Below, in pieces: positions 52,448 through 63,300 of a DNA stretch of 64,000 nucleotides; the stretch's first letter is position 1; each line of letters starts with the position of its first letter. The notes beneath the pieces were generated by a model. That model saw only the letters and a list, made by a program, of their open reading frames with translations. It made no database searches and was not told the DNA's origin. Position numbers and translations under genes: made by a program. Origin of the DNA: Nocardioides pantholopis (GTDB lineage: Bacteria; Actinomycetota; Actinomycetes; Propionibacteriales; Nocardioidaceae); contig NZ_CP033324.1 in the NCBI RefSeq assembly GCF_003710085.1, positions 3,597,501-3,661,500 on the forward strand. Direction: 5' to 3'.

Positions 52448-52454
52448 GGGCGGG

Positions 52455-53762
52455 CTACCAGTTCTCGATCGAGCGGGCGAAGATCGCGGCGATGTCGTCC
52501 TCGGTGACCGGCCGCGGGCAGGTGGCGAGCAGCCGCTGCTGCTTCATGGTCCCCGGGACCAGGTCGGGGATGTCGTCCTCGGTGTAGCCGACGCCGCCGA
52601 TGCCGTTGGGGATCCCGATGTCGCGCATCAGGCTGGTGATCACTGCCGGCAGCTGCTCGGTGGCGTCGTCGAGCTTGTCGTGCCCCGGGTCCAGCAGCGA
52701 GGCGGCCCGCAGGTGGCGGTCGGGGGCGCTCTCGAAGCTGAAGCGGAACGCCTCCGGAGCGGTCAGGGAGACCGACTGGCCGTGCGGCACCATCGGCTCG
52801 TCCTGGGGGTAGCCGGCCGGGCGGTAGTCCTTGACCATGCCGGCGATCGGGTAGGCGTTGGCGTGCGGGACGTGCACGCCGGAGTTGCCGAAGCCCATGC
52901 CGGCGAAGGTGGCCGCCATCATCATGTTCGAGCGGGCCCCGAGGTCGTCCCCGTCGCGGACGGCGGTCCGGAACGACTGCGCCAGCAGCGTCATCGAGCG
53001 CTCGCACCACAGGTCGGAGATCGGGTTGGACCCGCAGTAGGTCACCCGCTCCTCGGGCCGCTTGCGGTCGAAGGTCTGGTACCAGCGGGCGGTGTAGGAC
53101 TCCAGCGCGTGGCAGACGATGTCCATCCCGGCCGCCGCGGTGACCTCCGGCGGCAGGGAGAGGGTCACCAGCGGGTCGATCACCGCGAGTGTGGGGCGCA
53201 GGCGCCAGTGGCTGATGCCGGTCTTCACCTTCATCGACAGCACGTCGAGCACGCACATCGCGGTGCTCTCGGACCCGGTCCCGGCCGTGGTCGGGACCGC
53301 GATGAGCGGCTTGAGCTGGCCACGCGGCGCGGTCGCCCGTCCGATCGGCTTGTTGAGGTAGTCCATCAGCTCGCCACCGTCGGTGGTCATCAGGTTGACG
53401 GCCTTGGCGGTGTCGATCGCGGAACCGCCGCCGACGGCGACGAAGCCGTCCCAGGGCCCCTGCTCGCGGGCGTACCCGGCCGCCTTGTCCATGCTGTCGT
53501 CGGTCGGCTCCACGTGGACGCCGTCGAAGATCTCCGACTCGATGCCCTGCGCGGAGAGGGAGTCGGCGATCCGGGCGGGGATCCCGGTGCCGTTGACGGT
53601 GGCGTCGGTGATGATCAGGACCCGGCGTACGTCGTACTGGGTCATCTCGAAGCCGATCTCGTCGACCGCCCCGGCGCCGAACTTCAGCGGCGGCGCGCCC
53701 CAGGTGAAGATCGTCTCCTCGGCCAGCTCCTGGCTGTGCTCCGCGATCTGGTCCGCGCTCAT
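52455..53762 (-). CDS. Iron-containing alcohol dehydrogenase, hydroxyacid-oxoacid transhydrogenase type
   Basis: 435 residues. Motifs are VGGGSAIDTAKAVNLM, TTAGTGSESTAMCVLD and metal ligands in AAGMDIVCHALESYTARWY. KVKTGISHWRLRPTLAVIDP is characteristic of HOT/ADHFE1, which converts 4-hydroxybutyrate plus 2-oxoglutarate to succinate semialdehyde plus 2-hydroxyglutarate. ATG 53762 overlaps the upstream lactonase stop (ATGA). An oxidoreductase on other hydroxyacids is possible. Confidence 0.88.
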   Translation of the reverse strand: MSADQIAEHSQELAEETIFTWGAPPLKFGAGAVDEIGFEMTQYDVRRVLIITDATVNGTGIPARIADSLSAQGIESEIFDGVHVEPTDDSMDKAAGYAREQGPWDGFVAVGGGSAIDTAKAVNLMTTDGGELMDYLNKPIGRATAPRGQLKPLIAVPTTAGTGSESTAMCVLDVLSMKVKTGISHWRLRPTLAVIDPLVTLSLPPEVTAAAGMDIVCHALESYTARWYQTFDRKRPEERVTYCGSNPISDLWCERSMTLLAQSFRTAVRDGDDLGARSNMMMAATFAGMGFGNSGVHVPHANAYPIAGMVKDYRPAGYPQDEPMVPHGQSVSLTAPEAFRFSFESAPDRHLRAASLLDPGHDKLDDATEQLPAVITSLMRDIGIPNGIGGVGYTEDDIPDLVPGTMKQQRLLATCPRPVTEDDIAAIFARSIENW

Positions 53763-54571
53763 CGGTAGCTCCCGGTCGGCGCCACGCGCAGCTCGGTGAT
53801 CTGCGCCGGGTCGTGGCCGAAGACCAGCGTCGCGTCGGACTCCTCGGCGATCCCGCGCAGCTTCTCGACCGAGGAGTACCACTGCTCGAGGTTGTTGACG
53901 ATGGCCGCGGGGACCGACGGTGGGCCGAAGCTGTCGCCCATGTAGATCGCGTCCGCGGTGAAGATCATCGTCCCGCTCTCGGGGAGGTCGACGCGCATCG
54001 ACATGCTGCCGGGGGTGTGGCCCGGGGTCTGGATGAAGCTCACCCCGGGCAGGAACTCCACGTCGCCGGAGACGGTCTCGAACTCCAGGTCCTCGTAGTC
54101 GGCCTTGAGGTGCGCGCCGGTGAACGCGCCTTCGAAGCCGAAGGCGAAGTCCTTCTCGACGTCGCTGCAGACCAACCGGGCGTCGGTCTCCTTGAACAGC
54201 TGGGCGTTGCCGGCGTGGTCGAAGTGCAGGTGGGAGAAGGCCACGACGTCGATGTCGCCCGGCGCCAGGCCGAGCTGCCCGAGCCGGGAGTCGAGGTACT
54301 CGTCCTCGGAGACCTTGTCGTAGGGAAAGAAGTCCTGGAGGCCGGTCGGCTCCCAGCGCTCCTCCCAGTCCCGCGGACAGCTGGTGTCCCACAGCAGCTT
54401 GCCCTCGGGGGTGTCGACGAGCACGCAGTGGCTCGGGACGTCGGTCCACTCGGCCGGCAGGTGCTTGTTCTGGCGGGTGCGGATCGCCCGCCCCGGCGCC
54501 AGCAGCAGCCAGGTGAGGTCGGCGGTCATCGCGCCGCACGGAAGGATGCTGACGGTCGTTCCTGTGGCCAC
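53759..54571 (-). CDS. MBL-fold lactonase (AHL/gamma-butyrolactone hydrolase-like)
   Basis: 270 residues with the metallo-beta-lactamase zinc motif SHLHFDHAGN, second ligands in QTPGHTPGSM and FTADAIYMGD, and a final His in FGHDPAQ. It is closest in pattern to N-acyl-homoserine-lactone lactonases, which also open gamma-butyrolactone. It is the first gene of the operon and coupled to the transhydrogenase. GTG 54571 is the start. Substrate assignment is an inference from context. Confidence 0.88.
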   Translation of the reverse strand: MATGTTVSILPCGAMTADLTWLLLAPGRAIRTRQNKHLPAEWTDVPSHCVLVDTPEGKLLWDTSCPRDWEERWEPTGLQDFFPYDKVSEDEYLDSRLGQLGLAPGDIDVVAFSHLHFDHAGNAQLFKETDARLVCSDVEKDFAFGFEGAFTGAHLKADYEDLEFETVSGDVEFLPGVSFIQTPGHTPGSMSMRVDLPESGTMIFTADAIYMGDSFGPPSVPAAIVNNLEQWYSSVEKLRGIAEESDATLVFGHDPAQITELRVAPTGSYR

Positions 54572-54854
54572 GGGCTGACTCCCTGCTGCAGGGCCGCGAG
54601 GTCAGCGAGGCACCGGGAGCCCGGCTGGCGCGAGATGGACGGCCTGGTTGGTTCGCCGCACGTTCCTCCGCCGCCCGAGGGCTGTCAAGACCCGACTGTG
54701 GCCCGAGTCACAGGGAGCGGTTGGCGGGGCTCCGCTCAGCCGCTGCGCAGCAGCCAGCGAGCCCAGCAGCCGGGTCAGGCCGATCCGGAGCCACCGGCGG
54801 ACAGACCCCGCGCGTCCCGGCGTGCTCGGCGCCGGGTGGGGGCGCCGGGCGAAG

Positions 54855-54927
54855 TCCCCGGTTAACCGGGGAAACCGGAACTTCTCGGCCGAAATGTTGC
54901 CCCAGAAGTTCCAGTTTCGCCCCAGAA
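54855..54927. repeat. Palindrome and repeated GGAACTTCT units
   Basis: TCCCCGGTTAACCGGGGA (54855-54872) is a perfect 18-bp palindrome. It is followed by GGAACTTCT (54877-54885) and its perfect inverse AGAAGTTCC (54904-54912), and another CCCAGAAGT near 54920. The unit AAACYGGAACTTCTSGG occurs once forward and about twice in reverse. It could be a hairpin repeat array or operators for the lactonase operon promoter. The surrounding 54572-54854 holds no recognised gene. Confidence 0.6.
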
Positions 54928-54964
54928 GTACGCCGTCTCCTGGCCGCAGCGGGCGGCCCGGGCC

Positions 54965-55135
54965 TCAGCCGAGGTCGGTGGCCAGGAGGCCGTCCTCGGG
55001 CTCCCGCAGGCCCCCTCGCCGGTGTACTGCAGGCGACCCGGCCACCAGCGCGGCCTTGCGCCGCGACATCGCGGAGGCCACCGCGAAGATCAGCACTGCC
55101 GATGGACCTGAGTCGTGAACCTGACCCGGGGACAT
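54965..55135 (-). CDS. Possible 56-residue membrane peptide
   Basis: Frame starts MSPGQVHDSGPSAVLIFAVA, with one short hydrophobic segment, then SRRKAALVAG and a polar tail. There is no strong ribosome site. It may be a small membrane protein, a decayed fragment or chance. It overlaps the region upstream of the LOG-like gene on the other strand. Confidence 0.28.
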   Translation of the reverse strand: MSPGQVHDSGPSAVLIFAVASAMSRRKAALVAGSPAVHRRGGLREPEDGLLATDLG

Positions 55136-55190
55136 TCCCGAGCAGGACCTCGTCGCGGGGGTGGCGGCCCACGCGTTCTAGCCTGCTGCG

Positions 55191-56294
55191 GTGAAGCGCA
55201 CCCGCGGCCGGATCGTCCACATCGAGTCCCTCGAGGAGCTCGACCGGAGGCTGGCCGCGGGCGCGCGCCATCTGAGCGGCTGGCGGGTCCGGGGGCTCGA
55301 CCTCACCGAGCGCGGCGACCAGTTGCGCGCGTGCGTCGTCGAGGGGGCGTCGTTCCTCGGCTGCTCGTTCGCCCCCGGCACGGGCGAGGAGCTCGACCGG
55401 GCCGGCGCGCTGGTGCTTCCGGCCATCCCCGACGTCCCCGTCGACGTGCACCGCGGGCGCCTCTACTCCCCCGGCGAGCTCTACGACACCCTCGCGGCGG
55501 GCGGGACGTACGACGGCTCGCTGGACGCCCGCGCCTACGCCTGGGCGCAACGGCCCGGCGACGCCGAGGACGAGCTCGCGAAGGCGCTCCACGACCACGC
55601 CGTCGACCAGGCCCTGCAGTCCTGGGTCGCCGGCCGGCACCTGGTCGGGGTGATGGGCGGGCACGCCGCGCTCCGCGGCCACCCGGAGTACGCCGAGGCC
55701 GCGCGGCTGGGCCACCTGCTCGGCGCGACCCACGTGGTGGCGACCGGCGGCGGCCCGGGCGCCATGGAGGCGGCCAACCTGGGGGCGCGGCTGGCCGGCC
55801 GGCCCGCGGACGACCTGGCCGCCGCCCTGGACGAGCTCGCCGCGGTGGCGTCGTACCGGCCCTCGGTGACGGCGTGGGCGCAGGCCGCCCGCGCGGTCGC
55901 CGACCGGTTCGGCGGAGGCCGCGAGTCGCTCGGCATCCCGACCTGGCACTACGGCCACGAGCCGCCGAACCTGTTCGCCACGGCGGTGGCCAAGTACTTC
56001 CGCAACGCGGTGCGCGAGGCCATCCTGCTGGAGGTCTGCGACCGCGGGATCGTCTTCCTCCCCGGCGCGGCCGGGACGGTCCAGGAGGTCTTCCAGGACG
56101 CCTGCGAGAACTACTACGCCGACGAGTCGGCCGTGGCGCCCATGATCCTGGTCGGCGTCGAGCACTGGACCCGCACCCTGCCCGCCTGGCCCCTCCTGCA
56201 GGCACTCGCGCGGGGCCGGGCCATCGAGGAGCACGTGCACCTGGTCGACACCGTCGAGGAGGCCGCCGTGCTGGTCGGGCGCTCAGCCGGCTGA
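55191..56294 (+). CDS. LOG-family Rossmann protein (TIGR00730-like)
   Basis: 367 residues. The nucleotide-binding motifs GGGPGAMEAAN and PGAAGTVQEVF resemble the PGGxGTxxE signature of cytokinin-riboside phosphorylases (LOG), with Ala in place of the second Gly and Gln before Glu. The N-terminal half is extra to LOG. It may hydrolyse nucleotides or bind them. GTG 55191 follows TAGCCT by 6 bases, so it is probably leaderless. Confidence 0.85.
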   Translation: MKRTRGRIVHIESLEELDRRLAAGARHLSGWRVRGLDLTERGDQLRACVVEGASFLGCSFAPGTGEELDRAGALVLPAIPDVPVDVHRGRLYSPGELYDTLAAGGTYDGSLDARAYAWAQRPGDAEDELAKALHDHAVDQALQSWVAGRHLVGVMGGHAALRGHPEYAEAARLGHLLGATHVVATGGGPGAMEAANLGARLAGRPADDLAAALDELAAVASYRPSVTAWAQAARAVADRFGGGRESLGIPTWHYGHEPPNLFATAVAKYFRNAVREAILLEVCDRGIVFLPGAAGTVQEVFQDACENYYADESAVAPMILVGVEHWTRTLPAWPLLQALARGRAIEEHVHLVDTVEEAAVLVGRSAG

Positions 56295-56401
56295 CGGAGA
56301 CGCAACCCCCGACGACCCCGTGTAGCACCATCGGTCGTGGCCCACAACCCCAGTTTCGCCGTTCGGCGGCGCTGGGGTGCGCGGATACCTAGCCTTGCGC
56401 A

Positions 56402-59400
56402 GTGCTCCCCCTCCGCGTGATCGCTCTCGGGCTGACCGGGCTCCTGCTGCTGACCACCTCCCCCTCGCTCGGCGAGCCCGCGGAGGCGGCCCGGTCCACG
56501 TCCCCGGCGGCGGCCGCCGCCGCGCCCGCCGCGCCGGCTCTGGAGGAGCGCCCGGTCCCGACCGACTCCGACGACCCCACGCCACGCGAGCCCGTCGAGA
56601 TGGACGTCCTCCCGGAGACCTCGCTGACCGAGCCCGCCCACGGCGCGAGCGCCGTACGCCAGCTCGGCGAGGACCTGGCGGACGTCGCCGCCGCCCACGA
56701 CCTGCGCCCAGGTCAGCTGCGCACCACCCTGCGCACCGACCCGACCCTGTGGGTGGACCCGTCCGGCCGGCTCTTCGTCAAGGAGGAGGCGCACCCCGGG
56801 CCGTCGTTCGCCCGCGCCGAGATCGCGCCCGCGGCCGCCCCGCTCGACGACACCTTCGAGCTGCACAGCATGCCGGGCTCGCGGCACGTGATCTACCTCG
56901 ACTTCGACGGCGTCGACGTCCCCGCCGAGAGCCGGTGGGCCCAGCAGGACTCGCTGCCCGCCGGCATCTACGAGGGCTGGGACCCGATGGGCGACGGCCC
57001 CGGCTTCTCCGCCCCCGAGCGGGCCGCCGTCCAGGAGATCTGGGCGCGCGTGGCCGAGGACTACGCCCCCTTCGACGTCGACGTGACCACCGCCGACCCC
57101 GGCGAGGACGCGCTGCACACCGACGCCGCCGGTGACCCCGAGTTCGGGACCCGCCTGGTGGTCACCGACAGCACCCAGGCGCCGGCGTACGTCTGCCCCG
57201 AGGGCTGCGGCGGCGTGGCATGGTTGGGCGAGATCGACCGGCCCTCCACCGTCGTCGAGCCGGCCTGGGTCTTCGCCGAGCTCAACTCCCAGTCGCCCAA
57301 GGCCATCGCCGAGGCCGCCTCCCACGAGGTCGGCCACACCTTCGGACTCTGGCACGACAGCCACGGCTCCGACGAGTACTACACCGGCCACGGCACCTGG
57401 GCGCCGATCATGGGATCGGCCTATGGCGCCCCGATCAGCCAGTGGTCCGACGGCTATGACGGCGCGACCAACTCCCAGGACGACCTGGCGGTGATCGGCG
57501 CCATTGCCGGCTACCGCACCGACGAGGGCGGCGACGGCTGGGACGCCCCGCTGCAGGTCACCGGTCAGACCGGCTACGTCAACGGCATGGGTGACGGCGA
57601 CGTCTACCTCGTGGACGACTGCACGAGCAGCGCCCGCGTGGCGGCCCTCAACGCGGAGGTCGGGGCCAACCTCGACCTCCAGCTCAAGCTCGCCCGGCCC
57701 ACCGCCCTCGGCGGGTCGGTGATGCTGACCGACAACCCCCTCATCACGAAGGTCCCCACCCTCGACGACCGGGCCTGGTACGACGAGGGCCCCCACCTCG
57801 CCTCCGACGCCGGCGGGCTCGACGCCTCCGTCGCCCTGCCCGAGGGCGGGCCGTGGCTGCTGCGGGTCGGCGCCGACTTCGGCCTCACCAGCGCGGAGAG
57901 CGACTTCGACTTCTCGCCGTACGGCAACCTGGGCGCCTACCGGCTTCAGGTCGAGGGCTGCAGCACCCCGCAGGTCCCGCCGGCCCGGCCGAGCGGCCTC
58001 ACCCTCACGGACGCGGGCGCCGACCTGGTCGCCACCTGGACGGCGCCGGTGAGCGACGGCGGCTCGCCCCTCACCGGCTACCGGCTCACCCTCAACGGGC
58101 TGGAGCCGGTCGACGTCAACCCCGAGGCGACGTCGTACGTCTTCGTCGGCGCGGCCGACCGCAACGTCACCGTCGGCGTGCGGGCGACCAACACCCACGG
58201 CACCGGTCCCGCTGCCACGTCGACGTGGAACCCCACCACCGCGCCCAGCCAGGTGACCGATGTCCAGGTCGACACCGAGAACATCCGCTGCAGCTTCGGC
58301 CCGCGCGGCATCCGAGTGAGCTGGTCCGCGCCGGCCTCGAACGGCGGCTCGCCGGTGCTCCGCTACGAGCTGTGGTCGTTCGACCCCAACGCCGGAGAGT
58401 GGTACCGGATGTTCGACTTCCCGTCGAGCGGGGGCAGCGACTCGGTCGAGACCTGCTTCAACCCGGTCGCCGGCGAACTCGTCAGCTACCGGATCGTCGC
58501 GGTCAACGACAAGGGCGCCGGTGCGCCCCTCGAGTTCGACGCGCTCCTGGCGGGCCCGCCGTCGCGGATCACGCCGACCATGACCACCGATCGCGACGCC
58601 CGGACGGTGACCGTCGACTGGCAGACGCCCTTCGACGGGGGCGCGCCCATCCAGCGCGTCGAACTCGCCCTGACCGACGGACGCATCGAGAACCCCGTGG
58701 AGGTGGTGCTGGGGCCGGGCGCCACGTCGTACACCTTCACCGGGGTGCGGACCGGCCCGCGGCACCTGCTGATCGAGGCCATGAACGAGTGGAGCGACTC
58801 GACAGTCTTCGCCAGGCCGAGCGACACCTCCTTCGAGATGCCGCCGATCTCCCCCGACCCGGGAGGGGTCGACGGCAACAGGATCCAGTGGACGGTCCTC
58901 GACAAGACACCCGGCGCGGGCTCGCTGCGCGTCTCGTGGGACCCCGTGGTCCCGAAGCTCCCTGCCCACGACCCTGACCACGACGCGATCCAGTGGTACG
59001 ACGTCTGCGTGGACCAGGTCGGCTCCAGCTACCTCCCGGGCGGCGTTCGGTTCGGCGACGGGGCGACCCGCGGGACCAACGTCTGCCAGGACCAGACCAC
59101 CGTCGCGCTGACCGCGGACGCCGACCAGCCCTCCATCGTCCTGACCGGCCTCTCCATCGAGCCGCACTGGGTGAGCGTGACGGCGGTCAACCCCGGCGGT
59201 CCGTCGTACCTGACCGGGCTGGCGCGGGTGGACTTCATCCCCACCACCATCACCTGCCCCCCGACGTCCACCGTCGCCGCCGGTCCGCTCACCTGGCAGT
59301 GGGAGTGGCCGGAGACGAACGTCAACACCTGGAGCGTCCGGGCCCGCAAGCTCCCCGAGTCGACGTGGACCGTCTGGTCGGAGTGGCAGCACTACTTCCA

Positions 59401-60004
59401 GACCGCTGTCGACGGCCAGTCGGTCACGCCCGGCCAGTGGCAGATCGAGGTCACCGCCCACCTGCGCAACGGCCGGACCGGGCCGCCCGCGGTCTGCGAC
59501 CTGACGGTGGTGGAGGGGTCCCCCGAGCCCACCCCGACCCCCGACCCCACGCCGACACCGGACCCGACCCCGACGCCGGACCCCACGCCCACGCCGGACC
59601 CCACGCCCACACCCACGCCCACACCCACGCCGACGCCCACCCCCACACCCACGCCCTCCCCGACGCCGACGCCCGGGCCCGCCCCGGTCCCCGTGGCCAA
59701 GGCGCCGTCGGCCCCCCGGGTGACCTCGGTCAAGCGCGGCCCCAAGCGCGGCCCGAAGACCGTGTCGGTGTCGTGGTCAGCTCCCGCCGCGACCGGGTCG
59801 AGCGCGATCACGACCTACGAGGTGACCGTCTACCGGGTCAAGGGCGGCAAGCTGGTCGTCGCCGCTCGCAAGAGCGTGCCGGCGAGCAAGCGGACCCTGA
59901 AGCTGAAGCTGAAGGCCGGGACGTACAAGCTGGCCGTCCGGGCCAGGAGCGGCGCGGGCTGGAGCCCGCCGAGCGCGGTCTCCAAGGCGGTCAAGCCCCG
60001 CTGA
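56402..60004 (+). CDS. Large secreted zinc metalloprotease with fibronectin III repeats
   Basis: 1200 residues. Signal peptide ([21 protein letters not shown]) and a propeptide-like region are followed by a zincin domain with [12 protein letters not shown] (His308, Glu309, His312, His318). Several FnIII-like modules (about 520-1035) follow, a (Pro-Thr/Pro-Asp) linker encoded by 59525-59690, and a last FnIII-like domain. It would cleave extracellular protein. GTG 56402 follows TAGCCT by 6 bases, so it is probably leaderless. Confidence 0.88.
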   Translation: MLPLRVIALGLTGLLLLTTSPSLGEPAEAARSTSPAAAAAAPAAPALEERPVPTDSDDPTPREPVEMDVLPETSLTEPAHGASAVRQLGEDLADVAAAHDLRPGQLRTTLRTDPTLWVDPSGRLFVKEEAHPGPSFARAEIAPAAAPLDDTFELHSMPGSRHVIYLDFDGVDVPAESRWAQQDSLPAGIYEGWDPMGDGPGFSAPERAAVQEIWARVAEDYAPFDVDVTTADPGEDALHTDAAGDPEFGTRLVVTDSTQAPAYVCPEGCGGVAWLGEIDRPSTVVEPAWVFAELNSQSPKAIAEAASHEVGHTFGLWHDSHGSDEYYTGHGTWAPIMGSAYGAPISQWSDGYDGATNSQDDLAVIGAIAGYRTDEGGDGWDAPLQVTGQTGYVNGMGDGDVYLVDDCTSSARVAALNAEVGANLDLQLKLARPTALGGSVMLTDNPLITKVPTLDDRAWYDEGPHLASDAGGLDASVALPEGGPWLLRVGADFGLTSAESDFDFSPYGNLGAYRLQVEGCSTPQVPPARPSGLTLTDAGADLVATWTAPVSDGGSPLTGYRLTLNGLEPVDVNPEATSYVFVGAADRNVTVGVRATNTHGTGPAATSTWNPTTAPSQVTDVQVDTENIRCSFGPRGIRVSWSAPASNGGSPVLRYELWSFDPNAGEWYRMFDFPSSGGSDSVETCFNPVAGELVSYRIVAVNDKGAGAPLEFDALLAGPPSRITPTMTTDRDARTVTVDWQTPFDGGAPIQRVELALTDGRIENPVEVVLGPGATSYTFTGVRTGPRHLLIEAMNEWSDSTVFARPSDTSFEMPPISPDPGGVDGNRIQWTVLDKTPGAGSLRVSWDPVVPKLPAHDPDHDAIQWYDVCVDQVGSSYLPGGVRFGDGATRGTNVCQDQTTVALTADADQPSIVLTGLSIEPHWVSVTAVNPGGPSYLTGLARVDFIPTTITCPPTSTVAAGPLTWQWEWPETNVNTWSVRARKLPESTWTVWSEWQHYFQTAVDGQSVTPGQWQIEVTAHLRNGRTGPPAVCDLTVVEGSPEPTPTPDPTPTPDPTPTPDPTPTPDPTPTPTPTPTPTPTPTPTPSPTPTPGPAPVPVAKAPSAPRVTSVKRGPKRGPKTVSVSWSAPAATGSSAITTYEVTVYRVKGGKLVVAARKSVPASKRTLKLKLKAGTYKLAVRARSGAGWSPPSAVSKAVKPR
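59525..59690 (+). repeat. Pro-Thr/Pro-Asp codon repeat in the metalloprotease linker
   Basis: ACCCCGACC/CCGGACCCC-like hexanucleotide units encode [17 protein letters not shown] and similar. The linker separates the protease and FnIII region from the C-terminal domain. Such repeats vary in length between strains. Confidence 0.85.
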
Positions 60005-60107
60005 GGTCCCAGCGGGAGGACCGCTCCTGCCCGTACGACGGGGAGCCGGCCTGCCGCTGGACGGGAGCTCATCGGATCGAAGTCCCCACCTCGCGGGCCC
60101 CTGGGAC

Positions 60108-60287
60108 ATGGGGAGAGTCACTCAATTGAGCCTGGCGCGCCCGACGGGCCCGCTCCATCGGGAACGGCGACGGAGGATCGAGAACGCGGCCGTCTCCCGG
60201 AACTCCGACCTGATGGAGGTGCCGGCCGCGGAGACGACCGACGTCCCCGGGCTGGTCGCGGTCGAGCCGCGACGTACGGCCTGCTGA
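60108..60287 (+). CDS. Possible 59-residue protein
   Basis: Frame starts MGRVTQLSLARPTG, has an Arg-rich part (HRERRRRIENAAVS) and ends TDVPGLVAVEPRRTAC. There is no good ribosome site, and the last third overlaps a long inverted repeat. It might be a gene remnant or chance. No homology is recognised. Confidence 0.28.
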   Translation: MGRVTQLSLARPTGPLHRERRRRIENAAVSRNSDLMEVPAAETTDVPGLVAVEPRRTAC

Positions 60288-60313
60288 GGCAGACCGGCCC
60301 GGGGACGTCGGTC
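60236..60313. terminator. 17-bp perfect inverted repeat between convergent genes
   Basis: GACCGACGTCCCCGGGC (60236-60252) is the exact inverse of 60297-60313. The 44-base loop contains a smaller CGCGGT...CCGCG-type repeat. It lies between the metalloprotease gene and the M1 aminopeptidase gene, ending 8 bp before the latter's stop. It may act as a bidirectional terminator or an insertion scar. The remaining gap shows no gene apart from the possible 59-residue frame. Confidence 0.5.
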
Positions 60314-60321
60314 CCTTGCTG

Positions 60322-63300
60322 CTACTTCCGCTTCACCTTCGCGGTCGCCCTGCTCGTCACCGTGGCGGTGACGTGGCCGACCTTGGTGACGGTGACCTTG
60401 ACTGTCACCTTCTTGCCCGCGGTGGACCGGCCGAGCTTGACCGTGGCCTTGCTGCCGATCCGCTTCGACCCGGCGTACCAGGCGTAGTTGACCTTCACGC
60501 CGTTGCCGAAGCCGGTCGCGCGGGCCTTGAGGACCTTCCCGACCCGGGCCTTGCCGGAGACCTTGACCGTGCCCGACCCGAGGGTCGCGCGGGCGACGGT
60601 GGCGGTGGCGGCGCTGGTCCGGGTGACGGCCGTGTAGCCCGCCTTGGTGCCGGTCACCGCGACGGTGATCCGGGCGCCGAGGTCGCTGATTCCGAGGCGG
60701 TACGACGCCGCGGTGGCGCCGGCGATCGGCCGGCCGTTGCGCAGCCACTGGTAGGCCGGCGTGACGCCGTCGTCCCAGCGGCCGGTCGCGGCGGCCAGCG
60801 TGCTGCCGAAGCGGGCAGCGCCCGACACGGTCGGCACGGGAGTGGCGGCGAGCGTGCCGGCGGCGACCCCGGGGGTCTCGGCCATCAGGGTGACGGCGTC
60901 GTACCCGGGCTTGCTGCCGGTCACGGCGACGGCGACCGGCTTGCCGAGGTCGGCGGCGGTCGGGGTGTAGGTGGCCCCCACACCGACCTCCACGTCACCG
61001 ACGAGCCAGCGGTAGGACAGCGTCACGCCGTCGTCCCAGGGGCCGGGGACGGCGGTGAGGACCGTCCCGACGGCGGGCGTGCCGTCGATGGTCGGCATCG
61101 GCGCGGTCTCGAGCGTGCCGCCGGCGATGACGACCGGCTCGCTCGCGCGGCTCACCGTGGCGTAGCCGGTGCGGGTGCCGGTGACCGTCACGACCAGCGT
61201 CTTGCCCAGGTCGACGGCCCGCGGGGTGAAGCTGGTCCCGCCGACGCCCTCCAGTCCGTTGCCGTCGAGCGCCCACCGGTAGGAGAGCGTGGTGCCCGCG
61301 TCCCACGTCCCGGGCGCGACCGTGACCGGGGCGCCGACGACGGGAGCCCCGTCGAGCACCGGGGCCGGCGTCAGGACCGGCGCGCCGGGGGCGACGTCGA
61401 CGGCGACGCTGGTGCGCGTCACCTGGGCGTAGCCGTCCCTGGTGCCGGTGACGGCGACGGTGAGGGCGCGCCCGGCGTCCGCGACCACGGGCGTGTACGA
61501 CGACTCCATGCCGACGTCGGCACCCGCGACCTTCCACTGGTAGCTCAGCGTCGTGCCCGCGTCCCAGTCACCGGTGACCGCGGAGACCTGGACGCCGACC
61601 TGCGGCGTCGCGCTCAGCGACGGCGTGGGCGTGCCGGTCTGGGTGCCGGGGACGACCCCCGCGGTCGGGATGCTGATCCGGCGGGTGGGGGCGAAGCCCG
61701 GGGCCGTGCCGGTCACGGCGACGGTCACGATCTTGCGCACGTCGGCCGCGGTCGGGATGTACGTCGCCTCGGTGGCACCGGCGACGGGCAGGCCGCCGAC
61801 CGCCCACTGGTAGGCGGCGACCGTGGTGCCCGCGGGCCAGTCGGTGGTATCCGCGGTGAGCGGCGCACCGACGGCGGGCGTGCCGGCGACGACCGGCCGA
61901 GGCGCGGTCTCGAGCGCTCCGCAGACGGCGCAGGCGCCGCCGAGGGAGGCAGCATCTGCGGTGGCGAAGATCGTCTCACGCGGCGAGGTGGCGCTGCCGG
62001 TGATCGTCACCGGGATCTCGACGGTGGCGGTCGTGCCGGTGGCCGTCGTGGGCACCGTCCAGGTCAGCGTGTTGCCGCTGCGGGTGACACCTGCCGGCAG
62101 GGTGCCGAGGGTGGCGTCGTCGGTGAGCGCGGTGATGTCGACGGTGACGACACCGTCGGTGAGCGCGACCCGGCCGGTGTTGGCGGCGCTGAGCGTGTAG
62201 GTCATCGCGGTGCCGGAGGCCTGGGTGCCCTGGCCGGGCGTGGAGGTCAGGGACACGTCGTACTTGGCCGGCCAGGCGGGCTTGTCGGCGTCGTAGATCC
62301 AGTCCTGCCAGAACGCGTCGAGGTCGTGGCCCGAGATCTCCTCGGCGAGGTCCTTGAGCCGGTCACCGCGCGGGCTCTGCCCGGCGTACGTCGTCTGCCA
62401 CTCCTTCATGACGGCGAAGAAGTCGCGGTCACGCAGCACCGTGCGCAGCGCCTCCCAGAACTGCGCGCCGCGCGTGTAGGTCTGGTAGCCGTAGAGGTCC
62501 GACGGGTCGGTCTGCGCCCCGGGCGGCGTCCGCCAGTTGGCGCTGGTCGGCGCCGTGCCGTTCCAGCTGTTGTAGTACGTCGTCTCGACGGCGGCCGGGT
62601 TGGGCGTCGCCGGGGCGAGCACGCTGTTGTGCCAGGTGGGCGCCCACGTGCCCATGCCCTCGTTGATCCAGATGTCGGTCCACAGGCCGGGCGAGACGTT
62701 GTCGCCGTACCACTGGTGGGCGAGCTCGTGGATCAGCGTGTTGCCGTTGACCGAGCCGGCGCTCGGGAAGAACGAGCGGTCCTGGGTCTCGAGCGCGTAG
62801 TTGATGCCCGAGGGCACGGTGTCGATGACGACGCCGGTGCTGTTGCCCGGGTAGGGGCCGAAGATCGACTCCAGGCGGTTGATGATCGGGCCGATCTGGG
62901 TGCGGCGGTTGCGGATGGTCGTCTTGTTGGCGTCCGACAGCGCGGCGTCCATGAAGGACCACTCGGGGATGACCCTGCCGCTGGCCAGGGTCACCTGCGA
63001 CTCCATCACGTCGTACCTGCCGATGGAGATCAGGGCCAGCTCGCTGGCCATCTGCTTCTCCTGGACCCACTCCCAGGTGGTCCGCCGACCGTTGACGCTG
63101 GGGGTCCTCGAGACCAGCTCGCCGTTGCTGACCGCGGCGGCGGGGCCGGTGCCGGTCGCGCTGGTCAGCGTCGAGGGGATGTCGAGGGAGAAGGTGTACG
63201 TCGCCTTGTCGCCGGGCGTGTTGTTGTTCGGGTAGCCCGCCATCGAGCCGACGGGCTGGCCCATGAAGATGGCGCCGTCGGTCGTCGGGGCCCAGCCCTC

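Noticed and set aside
48918..54571. Quorum-quenching island acquired by transfer
   Set aside because: Base composition and codon use match the neighbours and no integrase, transposase or tRNA junction is seen. The catabolic reading is kept instead.
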